Assembly (NCBI RefSeq): GCF_014205295.1
Contig: NZ_JACHNF010000001.1
Span: 6,510,001 to 6,574,000 of the forward strand
DNA length: 64,000 nucleotides
Reading direction: 5' to 3'
Source of the DNA: Kribbella solani
GTDB taxonomy: Bacteria > Actinomycetota > Actinomycetes > Propionibacteriales > Kribbellaceae
Shown: positions 1 through 7,543 of the stretch, one piece after another
How the letters are laid out: each line of letters opens with the position of its first letter
Numbering within the stretch: the stretch's first letter is position 1
Notes under the pieces: generated by a model
What the model was told of the DNA's origin: nothing
The model's database searches: none
The model's input: the letters and a program-made list of their open reading frames with translations, nothing else
Position numbers and translations under genes: made by a program

Positions 1-1
1 G

Positions 2-649
2 CTGATGTTCGTCTACGTCTTCGGCGGCGCGATCGACACCGGCTCCACCCAGTACGTGAACTACCTGCTGCCCGGCATCCTGCTGATCACGGTCGCCTCC
101 GGTGTCGCGTACACGGCGTTCCGGCTGTTCATGGATCTGCAGAGCGGTATCTTCGAGCGGTTCCAGTCCATGCCGATCGCCCGGTCGAGCGTACTGTGGG
201 CGCACGTCGTCACGTCGCTGGTCGCGAACCTGATCGCGCTCGCCGTCGTGCTGGGGATCGCGCTGGTGATGGGTTTCCGCTCGGGGGCAGGCCTGCTGAA
301 CTGGCTCGCGGTCGCCGGCATCGTGGTGCTGTTCACCCTGGCGCTCACCTGGCTCGCGGTGGTCCCCGGACTCACGGCGTCGTCGGTCGAGGGCGCGAGT
401 GCGTTCGGGTACCCGCTGCTGTTCCTGCCGTTCGTCAGCTCGGCGTTCGTTCCGACCCAGACCATGCCGGGTCCGGTGCGCTGGTTCGCCGAGAACCAGC
501 CGGTGACGTCGATCGTCGACACGATCCGCAACCTGTTCGCGCGGCAGCCTGTCGGCCACGGCGTCTGGGTCGCCCTCGCGTGGTGCATCGGCCTGCTCGT
601 CGTTGCCTATGTCCTCGCGATGGTGATCTACCGCCGCAAGATCGCCTGA
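2..649 (+). CDS. ABC-2 type transporter permease, C-terminal part
   Basis: This is the C-terminal 215 codons of an integral membrane permease of the ABC-2 (DrrB-like) family, which exports drugs or lipids with a separate ATPase. The frame is open to the left edge, so the true start lies outside the window. Seen: five or so hydrophobic segments, the family-typical sequence MFVYVFGGAI at the left edge, an amphipathic stretch containing FERFQSMPIARSS, and a terminal TM followed by RRK. The stop is 15 nt before a MerR regulator on the same strand, so the regulator probably belongs to the same transcript and may control the transporter. The substrate cannot be inferred. Confidence 0.85.
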   Translation: MMFVYVFGGAIDTGSTQYVNYLLPGILLITVASGVAYTAFRLFMDLQSGIFERFQSMPIARSSVLWAHVVTSLVANLIALAVVLGIALVMGFRSGAGLLNWLAVAGIVVLFTLALTWLAVVPGLTASSVEGASAFGYPLLFLPFVSSAFVPTQTMPGPVRWFAENQPVTSIVDTIRNLFARQPVGHGVWVALAWCIGLLVVAYVLAMVIYRRKIA

Positions 650-664
650 CGCAAGCTGGGAACC

Positions 665-1447
665 ATGCTCACCATCGGTCAGTTGGCGGCGTACGCCGGA
701 GTCACGGTCCGGGCGGTCCGGCATTACCACAACATCGGTTTGCTGCCCGAGGCCGAACGCGATCACTCCGGCTACCGCGTGTACGGCGCTGCCGCCGCCG
801 TACGACTGATCCGGATCCACACTCTGGCGCAGGCCGGCGTACCGCTGGCCCGCGTGCACGAGCTGCTCGGCGCGACTCCCGAGGAGTTCGCCGACGGCGT
901 CCAGGAGATCGACAAGGAGCTGCGCGCCGACGTCCGGCGGATCCAGGAGACTCGCCGCCGGCTCGCACGACTCGCTGCCGGGGAGCACCTCGCACTTCCG
1001 GAGAGCGTCGTGGGCTACCTGGACACGCTCCGCGGTCTCGGGGTCCAGGAGCGCTACATCGAACTGGAGCGCGACGCCTGGATCTTGGTCGCGGCGCAGG
1101 CCCCGGAAGCGATCGAGCAGGTGATCGCGCTGAAGCACGAGGGACTGCGGCACCCGGACATGCTGAAGCTCTACAGCCTGGTCAGCGGGGCATTCGACGC
1201 ACGACCGGACGACCCGCGGATCGTCGAGGTCGCCGACATCGTGGAGCGCCTGATGATCGCTGCCGTCGAGGCCGGATCGACAGGTGCCGGCCTCGACGAT
1301 CACCTGGTCGCGCTGCTGGACGCCGCCATGCTCGAGTCGGCGCCGCAGGCCGACCGCCTGCTCGCGATCCTCGAGCAACGCGGCTGGCGCGGCTGGACCC
1401 GCATCGAGCGAGCCCCAGCCGGCTTGGGCAGGCCGGAGCTCAGTTGA
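665..1447 (+). CDS. MerR family transcriptional regulator
   Basis: A 260-residue regulator with an N-terminal MerR-type winged helix (about residues 1-70; MLTIGQLAAYAGVTVRAVRHY and GYRVY are diagnostic). A helical dimerisation stretch follows (about 75-120), then a C-terminal domain I cannot assign to a ligand. Family members bind spacer-lengthened promoters and activate or repress them on ligand binding. It follows the ABC-2 permease by 15 nt and probably regulates that exporter. Its stop overlaps by 8 nt the convergent stop of the MBL-fold gene on the other strand, so there is no room for a terminator between them. Confidence 0.85.
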   Translation: MLTIGQLAAYAGVTVRAVRHYHNIGLLPEAERDHSGYRVYGAAAAVRLIRIHTLAQAGVPLARVHELLGATPEEFADGVQEIDKELRADVRRIQETRRRLARLAAGEHLALPESVVGYLDTLRGLGVQERYIELERDAWILVAAQAPEAIEQVIALKHEGLRHPDMLKLYSLVSGAFDARPDDPRIVEVADIVERLMIAAVEAGSTGAGLDDHLVALLDAAMLESAPQADRLLAILEQRGWRGWTRIERAPAGLGRPELS

Positions 1448-2057
1448 TCTCGACGGACTCGCCTGGGGTGAGGCCGTGGTACGGGCGGTCGTCGGAGTTC
1501 AGGAAGCGGGCGAACATGGACAGGCCGACTGGGCTGAGCAGACCGTCGTGGATGCCCACCAACTGCGATGACCGGACCGTGCGGGCGTACTCGACGGCCG
1601 GCGGTAGCGCGAACCACGGGCCGGAGATCGGGACCAGGTTCGTGTGTACGGCACGGTCCGGCCGGGTGAACGAGTCACCCGGGTGGTATACGGCGTCCTC
1701 GATCAGGAAGCCGACGTTCTCGCACGGTACGCCCCACTCGGGCAGGATCACCGCGTGGTCCTTGCCGTACGCGCTGACCGCGAACCCGGCCGCCTCGAAC
1801 GACTGCCCATCAGCCACGACGTGCACCCGGTCGCCGAGCGCGGTCAGCTGCGCCGCCACGCCCGCGTTCGTGTACACGGGCACGTCCAGCGCCGCGACCC
1901 GGTCGACGTCGAGGTGGTCCTGGTGCTCGTGCGTGACCAGGATCGCGTCGGCGCGCTCGAACGCCGCGTCCTCGCTGAACGAACCCGGGTCGACCAGCAG
2001 CGTCTTCCCGTCCTTCTCCAGCCGGACACAGGCGTGCGCGAACTTCGTCAGCTTCAT
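1440..2057 (-). CDS. MBL-fold metal-dependent hydrolase (UlaG/YfiQ-like)
   Basis: A 205-residue metallo-beta-lactamase-fold protein. The metal-binding signature is clear: THEHQDHLD (HxHxDH) near residue 40, with later His/Asp residues in VYHPGDSF and GIHDG. I chose the ATG at 2057 because the fold begins there (MKLTKFAHACVRLE), although the frame stays open further upstream over the end of menF. The start lies 2 nt after the menF stop, so the two are co-transcribed and probably translationally coupled. The substrate is unknown. Proximity to menF is the only hint of a link to menaquinone metabolism, and that link is inference. Confidence 0.8.
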   Translation of the reverse strand: MKLTKFAHACVRLEKDGKTLLVDPGSFSEDAAFERADAILVTHEHQDHLDVDRVAALDVPVYTNAGVAAQLTALGDRVHVVADGQSFEAAGFAVSAYGKDHAVILPEWGVPCENVGFLIEDAVYHPGDSFTRPDRAVHTNLVPISGPWFALPPAVEYARTVRSSQLVGIHDGLLSPVGLSMFARFLNSDDRPYHGLTPGESVEIN

Positions 2058-2059
2058 GG

Positions 2060-3325
2060 TCAGTCTCCCAACGCGTCTCTCATCGGCACCAGCTTGGCGT
2101 TCGTCTCGGCCAGTTCGGCGTCCGGGTTGGACCCGGCGACGATCCCGGCGCCCGCGAACAGGCGCATCCGGCGCGGTTCGTCCGGGTCGGCCTGGCCGCA
2201 GCGCAACGCGATGCACCACTCGCCGTCCCCGGCCGCGTCCATCCAGCCGACCGGTCCGCTGAACCGGCCGCGCCGCATCCCCTCGATCTCGCCGATCAGG
2301 TCCCGCGCCACCGGCGTCGGCGTCCCGCAGACCGCCGCGGACGGGTGCAGCGCGGCGGCCAGCCCGAGCGCGGAGGCGCCGTTGTTCGCGACCCCGGCGA
2401 CGTCGGTGGCCAGATGCATCACGTTCGGCAGGTGCAGTACGAACGGCGTCTCCGGAACGTTCATCGAGGTGCAGTGCGGTTCGAGCGCGTCCGCGACCGA
2501 GCGGACCGCGAACTCGTGCTCCTCCAGGTCCTTCGACGAACGTGCCAGCGAGGCGGCCAGCGCCAGGTCGTGCGCGTCGTCGCCGGTACGGCGGATCGTC
2601 CCGGCCAGTACGCGGGACGTGATCAGGCCCTTCTCCCGGCGTACGAGCAGCTCGGGGGTGGCACCGATCAGGCCGTCGACGGAGAACGTCCAGCAGTTCG
2701 GGTACGCCGTGGCGAGCCGGTGCAGCGGCCAGCGGAGGTCGATCGGCCGCGCCGCGATCGCGATCAGGTCGCGCGCCAGCACCACCTTGTCCAGTTCGCC
2801 CGCGGTGATCCGGCGGACCGCGTCGGCGACGATGCTCGACCAGTCGGTACCGGTCCGGGCGCCGTCCGCGAAGGTCACGTCGTACACCGGTGACGGCTCG
2901 TGCACGACCAGCTCCGGCGGCGTGGTCAGCGAACTGGCCGGGGAGACCGTGGTCACCCAGGTGGTGCCGGCGCGCCGGCCGACGATCACCTCCGGTACGA
3001 CCAGCTCACCCGGATCCTGGTCGGTGAAGCCGAACGATCCGAAACAGATCAGCCCGGACCCCGGTACGCCGACCTCGTCGCGGACCACCGCGGTCGCGGT
3101 CAGCTGCTGCCACCAGCTCATCGCGTCCTGGAAGCGGTTGCCACCGGCAACGTCGAGCCGGGCGGCCGTACCCCAGCCGATCTGCCCGTCGCCGCGCCGG
3201 ACCCAGGCCAGCCCGCCGTCGGGCGGCAGATGGTCGAGCAACTGCGCGGACACACCGCCCACGCGCTGGCTGCGGATCACCAACCGCGGTGCTTGCGACC
3301 GACCGACCGGCTCGGACACGCTCAC
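2060..3325 (-). CDS. menF: Isochorismate synthase
   Basis: A 421-residue chorismate-utilising enzyme converting chorismate to isochorismate, the first committed step of menaquinone (or salicylate-siderophore) synthesis. The C-terminal chorismate-binding domain carries LDKVVLARD, GATPELLVRRE, VLAGTIRRT, LHPSAAVCGTPT and GRFSGPVGW, all typical of MenF/EntC/DhbC. The N-terminal ~130 residues are variable, as usual. The start is GTG (MSVSEPVG) with a GGGTGGG stretch just upstream. Menaquinone rather than siderophore use is inferred from the divergent menG 143 bp away, the isoprenoid reductase and the complex I operon. It is followed 2 nt later by an MBL-fold gene. Confidence 0.88.
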   Translation of the reverse strand: MSVSEPVGRSQAPRLVIRSQRVGGVSAQLLDHLPPDGGLAWVRRGDGQIGWGTAARLDVAGGNRFQDAMSWWQQLTATAVVRDEVGVPGSGLICFGSFGFTDQDPGELVVPEVIVGRRAGTTWVTTVSPASSLTTPPELVVHEPSPVYDVTFADGARTGTDWSSIVADAVRRITAGELDKVVLARDLIAIAARPIDLRWPLHRLATAYPNCWTFSVDGLIGATPELLVRREKGLITSRVLAGTIRRTGDDAHDLALAASLARSSKDLEEHEFAVRSVADALEPHCTSMNVPETPFVLHLPNVMHLATDVAGVANNGASALGLAAALHPSAAVCGTPTPVARDLIGEIEGMRRGRFSGPVGWMDAAGDGEWCIALRCGQADPDEPRRMRLFAGAGIVAGSNPDAELAETNAKLVPMRDALGD

Positions 3326-3468
3326 AGGCCCACCCCTCGCTCGTGCTCCGGCCCCGGGTCACGGTGGCCGGACAGGATCACTGAAGACGCACTCACGAAA
3401 TGCAAGAGTATGCCTCCCCGATGTCCAGCCAATTTCGGTGCCGCTTACGCCCGTGATGAACTAGACAG

Positions 3469-4167
3469 GTGACACGCGCAGACCTCAGCAAGGACCCGCA
3501 GGCCGTGGCGGCCATGTTCGACAACGTGGCCGAGGGGTACGACCGGACCAACGTGGTCGCGACGATGGGTCTGGAGAAGCTGTACTGGCGGCCGGCGACG
3601 CTGACCGAGATCGCGCCGCGGAAGGGGATGAAGATCCTCGACCTGGCCGCGGGAACCGGCGCGTCCAGCATCCGGTTGCGGGAGGCGGGTGCCGAGGTGG
3701 TGTCCTGCGACTTCTCGGTCGGGATGCTGACGGTCGGCAAGCGGCGGTACCCGGAGCTGGACCTGATCGCGGGCGACGCGCTCCGGCTGCCGTTCGCGGA
3801 CGGGACGTTCGACGTGGTGACGATCTCGTGGGCGCTGCGGAACGTCAACGACGTGCCGGTGGCACTGGCCGAGATGCTCCGGGTGACCCGCCCGGGCGGC
3901 CGGCTGGTCGTACTCGAGCAGTCGCACCCGACCTGGAAGCCGTTCCGGGTGGTGTACCTGGAGTACATGATGCGCGCGGTACCGGCGGTCGCGAAGGTGG
4001 TCTCGACGAACCCGGAGGCGTACGAGTACCTGGCCGAATCCACCCGCGCCTGGCTGCCGCAGCAACCCCTCGCCGAAGCGATCGAGGCCGCGGGCTGGAC
4101 CCGCGCCCAGTGGCGCAACCTCAGCGGCGGTCTGGTCGCCATCCACCGCGCGGTCAAGCCCGCCTGA
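3469..4167 (+). CDS. menG: Demethylmenaquinone methyltransferase
   Basis: A 232-residue SAM-dependent C-methyltransferase of the UbiE/MenG family, catalysing the last step from demethylmenaquinone to menaquinone. Seen: the N-terminal family signature MFDNVAEGYDRTN, motif I ILDLAAGTGASSIRL, GDALRLPFADGTFDVVTISWALRNV (split motif II/III region) and LRVTRPGGRLVVLE. The start is GTG at 3469 with no good Shine-Dalgarno. The 143-bp gap to the divergent menF must hold both promoters. A long nested hairpin lies just after the stop. Confidence 0.9.
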   Translation: MTRADLSKDPQAVAAMFDNVAEGYDRTNVVATMGLEKLYWRPATLTEIAPRKGMKILDLAAGTGASSIRLREAGAEVVSCDFSVGMLTVGKRRYPELDLIAGDALRLPFADGTFDVVTISWALRNVNDVPVALAEMLRVTRPGGRLVVLEQSHPTWKPFRVVYLEYMMRAVPAVAKVVSTNPEAYEYLAESTRAWLPQQPLAEAIEAAGWTRAQWRNLSGGLVAIHRAVKPA

Positions 4168-4195
4168 CCTCCTGCCTCCCCTCACCCCCACAAGA

Positions 4196-4269
4196 GTGGA
4201 TATCCACCGGTGTGGTGCCTTCTCCACCGTTACACCAGTGGAGAAGGCACCACACGAGTGGATATCCAC
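4196..4269. repeat. Nested perfect inverted repeat between menG and the reductase
   Basis: Two copies of the self-complementary 12-mer GTGGATATCCAC (4196-4207 and 4258-4269) flank a perfect 18-bp stem (4210-4227 against 4238-4255; left arm GTGTGGTGCCTTCTCCAC) with a 10-nt loop. The stem can be extended outward through CCCCACAA (from about 4186) against TTGTTGGGG (to about 4280) with small mismatches. The whole structure could form a hairpin of more than 35 bp. It may end menG transcription, but no T-run follows on either strand. The palindromic 12-mers could alternatively be protein-binding sites. Confidence 0.8.
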
Positions 4270-4287
4270 CGTTGTTGGGGGGCGGTT

Positions 4288-4315
4288 AATTACGCAATAG
4301 AAGTTATGCGTAATT
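4288..4315. promoter_or_regulatory. AT-rich perfect palindrome, candidate operator
   Basis: The 9-nt arms AATTACGCA (4288-4296) and TGCGTAATT (4307-4315) are perfect inverted repeats separated by 10 nt. The element is conspicuously AT-rich for this genome. It lies about 55 bp upstream of a TAGACT box and 130 bp upstream of the geranylgeranyl reductase start, so it looks like an operator for a dimeric repressor or activator. No cognate regulator is adjacent. Confidence 0.5.
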
Positions 4316-4367
4316 GGCTTGTCTGCAAGGCGGTTGGGGTGAGTTTCGTGTCGGCGTCAGGCAGTCC

Positions 4368-4373
4368 TAGACT
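4368..4373 (+). promoter_or_regulatory. Candidate -10 box (TAGACT) for the reductase gene
   Basis: TAGACT matches the actinobacterial -10 type seen before several other genes in this window. It would start an mRNA near 4380 with a leader of about 60 nt to the ATG at 4443. No convincing -35 was found. Confidence 0.35.
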
Positions 4374-4442
4374 GTCGGGTGTAGAGGCCTCGTGAATGCC
4401 TTCACGAGCGCACACGCCCCTAACTTCCAGGCCGGGAAAGAG

Positions 4443-5756
4443 ATGAGCCAGAGCGTGCCGAGCGGGCAGCAGGCGGAGACCGCCGATGTGATCGTGGTCG
4501 GTGCCGGACCCGCCGGATCGGCGGCGGCGTACCACTTGGCGAACGCCGGTCTCGACGTCCTGCTGCTGGAGAAGACCGCCTTCCCCCGGGAGAAGGTGTG
4601 CGGCGACGGGCTGACCCCGCGCGGCACCAAGCAGCTGATCAACATGGGCCTCGACATCTCCGAAGAGGCCGGCTGGATCCGCAACTACGGGCTCCGGATC
4701 CAGGGCGCCGGGCACCAACTGCAGCTGGACTGGCCGGACCTGGCCAGCCACCCGAACTACGGGCTGACCCGGAACCGGATGGACTTCGACGACATGCTCG
4801 CCCGGCAGGCGGTGAAGGCCGGCGCCCGGCTGCGCGAGCGGACCAACGTCGGCGCGCCGATCCTGGACGAGCGCGGGCACATCGTCGGCGTGACCGCGAA
4901 GCCGGTCGACGACAACGGCCGCCGGGCCGGCGCCGACGTCGAGTTCCGGGCGCCGCTGGTGATGGCGGCCGACGGCAACTCGTCCCGGCTGAGCATCGCG
5001 ATGGGTCTGCACAAGCGCGACGACCGCCCGATGGGCGTCGCGGTCCGGACGTACTTCACCAGCCCGCGGACGAACGACGACTACCTCGAGTCCTGGCTGG
5101 AGCTGTGGGCCGACGACCCGAAGCAGCCCGGCGGCAAGGTGCTGCTGCCCGGGTACGGCTGGATCTTCGGCATGGGCGACGGCACCGTGAACGTCGGCCT
5201 CGGCATCCTGAACACCTCGGACGCGTTCGGCAAGGTCGACTACGCCGACCTGCTGAAGCAGTGGCTGAAGGTGACGCCGGACGAGTGGCAGTTCCGGGAC
5301 GAGTTCCAGACCATCCCGATCCGGGGCGCGGCGCTGCCGATGGGCTTCAACCGGCAGCCGCACTACACCCGCGGCCTGATGCTGCTCGGCGACGCCGGCG
5401 GCATGGTCAACCCGTTCAACGGCGAAGGCATCCCGTACGCGATGGAGTCCGGGTCGTTCGCCGCCGAGGTCGCCGCCCAGGCGCTGCGCCGGCAGCCGAA
5501 CCAGCGGGAGCGCGCGCTGTCGGCGTACCCGAAGGCGCTGAAGCAGGAGTACGGCGGGTACTACACGCTCGGCCGGATCTTCGTGAAGCTGATCGGAAAT
5601 CCGGAGGTGATGCGGCTGTGCACCAAGTACGGTCTGCCGCGCACCACGTTGATGAAGTTCACCCTGAAGTTGCTGGCCAACCTCACCGACCCGCGCGACG
5701 GCGACGTGATGGACAAGATCATCAACGGCCTGACCAAGCTCGCACCGGCGGCCTGA
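4443..5756 (+). CDS. Geranylgeranyl reductase family flavoprotein (MenJ-like)
   Basis: A 437-residue FAD-dependent reductase of the geranylgeranyl/digeranylgeranyl family, which saturates isoprenoid double bonds. Seen: the N-terminal Rossmann motif DVIVVGAGPAGSAAAYHL, the family signature EKVCGDGLTPR near residue 50, the second FAD motif LLGDAGGMVNPFNGEGI, and LESWLELW. In actinobacteria such enzymes reduce one isoprene unit of menaquinone (MenJ), which fits the menG and complex I neighbours. I chose the ATG at 4443, which has GGGAAAG 2 nt upstream. An in-frame GTG at 4392 would add 17 residues before the fold and is less likely. Confidence 0.85.
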   Translation: MSQSVPSGQQAETADVIVVGAGPAGSAAAYHLANAGLDVLLLEKTAFPREKVCGDGLTPRGTKQLINMGLDISEEAGWIRNYGLRIQGAGHQLQLDWPDLASHPNYGLTRNRMDFDDMLARQAVKAGARLRERTNVGAPILDERGHIVGVTAKPVDDNGRRAGADVEFRAPLVMAADGNSSRLSIAMGLHKRDDRPMGVAVRTYFTSPRTNDDYLESWLELWADDPKQPGGKVLLPGYGWIFGMGDGTVNVGLGILNTSDAFGKVDYADLLKQWLKVTPDEWQFRDEFQTIPIRGAALPMGFNRQPHYTRGLMLLGDAGGMVNPFNGEGIPYAMESGSFAAEVAAQALRRQPNQRERALSAYPKALKQEYGGYYTLGRIFVKLIGNPEVMRLCTKYGLPRTTLMKFTLKLLANLTDPRDGDVMDKIINGLTKLAPAA

Positions 5757-5846
5757 CCGGCGGGGCGAGTGCGCCGGGCCATCGCGGTACTGATACCAAC
5801 TGACTGACAACCGACATCACCGGCTGAAGGAGGGAGCACGAGAGCG

Positions 5847-6206
5847 ATGCACCCCTATACACCGATTCTCGCTCTTGGTGTGCTCGCGGCGCTCTTCGTG
5901 GCGGGCAGCATCACGGTAAGCGCGCTGGTCGGCCCGAAGCGGTACAACCGGGCCCGGCTGGACTCGTACGAGTGCGGCATCGAACCGACTCCGCAGCCGG
6001 TCGGCGGTGGGCGCTTCCCGGTGAAGTACTACATCACCGCGATGCTGTTCATCGTGTTCGACATCGAGATCATCTTCCTCTACCCGTGGGCGGTCGCGTT
6101 CGACCAGATGGCCCTGTTCGGGCTGGTCGAGATGGTCATCTTCATCGTCACCGTCTTCATCGCCTACACGTACGTGTGGCGCCGCGGCGGACTGGAGTGG
6201 GACTGA
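5847..6206 (+). CDS. nuoA: NADH-quinone oxidoreductase subunit A
   Basis: A 119-residue membrane subunit of complex I with three TM helices. The conserved loop DSYECGIEP (Cys in the ND3-type position) and the acidic pair in TM2 (FDIEIIFLYPWA, Asp72/Glu74) are intact. It is the first gene of a 14-gene nuo operon in canonical A-N order. A GAAGGAGGG Shine-Dalgarno-like stretch lies about 13 nt before the ATG. The 90-bp gap upstream separates it from the reductase gene and probably holds the operon promoter. Confidence 0.95.
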   Translation: MHPYTPILALGVLAALFVAGSITVSALVGPKRYNRARLDSYECGIEPTPQPVGGGRFPVKYYITAMLFIVFDIEIIFLYPWAVAFDQMALFGLVEMVIFIVTVFIAYTYVWRRGGLEWD

Positions 6207-6207
6207 C

Positions 6208-6762
6208 ATGGGTCTTGAGGAACAGCTTCCGGCCGGCGTACTGCTGAGCACCGTCGAAGGACTGCTCGGCTACATGCGCAAGGCCTCGTTGTGGCCGGCG
6301 ACCTTCGGGCTGGCCTGCTGCGCGATCGAGATGATGACCACCGGCGCGCCGCGGTACGACGCCGCCCGGTTCGGCATGGAGGTTTTCCGGGCGTCGCCGC
6401 GGCAGGCCGACCTGATGATCGTGGCCGGCCGGGTGAGCCAGAAGATGGCTCCGGTACTGCGCCAGATCTACGACCAGATGCCCGGCCCGAAGTGGGTGCT
6501 GGCGATGGGTGTCTGCGCGTCGTCCGGCGGCATGTTCAACAACTACGCGGTCGTGCAGGGCGTGGACCACGTGGTCCCGGTCGACATGTACCTGCCCGGC
6601 TGCCCGCCGCGGCCGGAGATGCTGCTGGACGCGTTCCTGAAGATCCACGACCAGATCCAGCACATGAAGCTCGGCGCGCACAAGAAGGCACTGCAGACCG
6701 AGCAGGAGGCGGCGGCCCTGGTCGCGGCCCCGACGATCGAGATGAAGGGGCTGCTCCGGTGA
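6208..6762 (+). CDS. nuoB: NADH-quinone oxidoreductase subunit B
   Basis: A 184-residue peripheral-arm subunit that holds the N2 [4Fe-4S] cluster donating to quinone. The four ligands are visible: the tandem Cys pair in FGLACCAIEMM, the Cys in MGVCASSGGMF and the Cys in YLPGCPPRPE. It starts 1 nt after the nuoA stop. Its stop codon overlaps the start of a 26-codon micro-ORF (GTGA), so nuoC does not follow directly. Confidence 0.95.
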   Translation: MGLEEQLPAGVLLSTVEGLLGYMRKASLWPATFGLACCAIEMMTTGAPRYDAARFGMEVFRASPRQADLMIVAGRVSQKMAPVLRQIYDQMPGPKWVLAMGVCASSGGMFNNYAVVQGVDHVVPVDMYLPGCPPRPEMLLDAFLKIHDQIQHMKLGAHKKALQTEQEAAALVAAPTIEMKGLLR

Positions 6763-6839
6763 CCGAGCGTAGCGAGGGAACAATTAGCACAGCGACCCTG
6801 TCGCTCGCCGGCGGACGAGCGAAGCGAGGTAGCCGGTGA
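6759..6839 (+). CDS. Micro-ORF 1 (26 aa) coupling nuoB to nuoC
   Basis: A GTG-initiated 26-codon frame whose start overlaps the nuoB stop (GTGA) and whose TGA overlaps the nuoC GTG (GTGA). The product begins MTERSE and ends AKRGSR. It is built from an internally repeated DNA motif, GAGCGTAGCGAGG near the start and GAGCGAAGCGAGG near the end; the second copy also supplies the GAGG Shine-Dalgarno of nuoC. A sister frame lies between nuoG and nuoH. Whether the peptide matters, or only the coupling, is unknown. No known family was recognised. Confidence 0.4.
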   Translation: MTERSEGTISTATLSLAGGRAKRGSR

Positions 6840-7543
6840 GTGACTCCCAGCCCGAGAACCTGCCGGCGACGTCGGCGGGGAGTGACGCGCAGACGCCGCA
6901 GGCCGAGGTGATCGACCAGCGCGAGGGCATGTTCGGGGTCCGCGGCACCGGCGACACCTCCGGTTTCGGCGGCCTGCAGCGCCAGATCGCGCTGCCCGGC
7001 AGTTCGCCGCGGCCGTTCGGGTCCTGGTTCGACGGCGCGGTGGACCGGCTCGAGAGCCTGACCGGCGCGGACGCGATCGAGAAGGTCGTCGTCGACCGCG
7101 ACGAGCTGACGCTGCACGTCAGGCGCGAGCAGCTGGTCGAGGTGTGTCAGCACCTGCGGGACGACGAGTCGCTGCGGTTCGAGTTCTGCTCCGGGGTCAG
7201 CGGGGTGCACTACCCGCACGAGACCGGCCGCGAACTGCACGCCGTGTACCACTTCCTGTCGATCACCCACAACCGCAGGATCCGGCTGGAGGTGTCGGCG
7301 CCGGACGGTGACCCGCACATCCCGTCGATCGTCTCGGTGTACCCGGCGAACGACTGGCACGAGCGCGAGACCTGGGACTTCTTCGGGATCGTCTTCGACG
7401 GTCACCCGGCGCTGACCCGGATTCAGATGCCCGACGACTGGCCGGGCCACCCGCAGCGCAAGGACTACCCGCTCGGCGGCATCGACGTCGAGTACAAGGG
7501 CGCTGTCATCCCACCGCCAGACACGCGGAGGTCGTACAACTAA
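6836..7543 (+). CDS. nuoC: NADH-quinone oxidoreductase subunit C
   Basis: A 235-residue peripheral subunit of complex I (30-kDa type). The family signature is seen near residue 180: WHERETWDFFGIVFDGHP, followed by DDWPGHPQRKDYPLGG. The N-terminal ~70 residues are a polar extension common in actinobacteria. The GTG start is preceded by GCGAGG and overlaps the stop of the upstream micro-ORF. The TAA stop overlaps the nuoD ATG by 1 nt. Confidence 0.93.
   Translation: MSDSQPENLPATSAGSDAQTPQAEVIDQREGMFGVRGTGDTSGFGGLQRQIALPGSSPRPFGSWFDGAVDRLESLTGADAIEKVVVDRDELTLHVRREQLVEVCQHLRDDESLRFEFCSGVSGVHYPHETGRELHAVYHFLSITHNRRIRLEVSAPDGDPHIPSIVSVYPANDWHERETWDFFGIVFDGHPALTRIQMPDDWPGHPQRKDYPLGGIDVEYKGAVIPPPDTRRSYN

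Noticed and set aside
196..2262. A 688-codon open frame on the plus strand over the permease, MerR and MBL genes
   Set aside because: Arg/Pro-rich out-of-frame reading of three recognisable genes; no motif and no start signal.
4196..4269. The nested inverted repeat as an insertion-sequence end or a small transposon
   Set aside because: No transposase, no target-site duplication seen, and only 74 bp in total.
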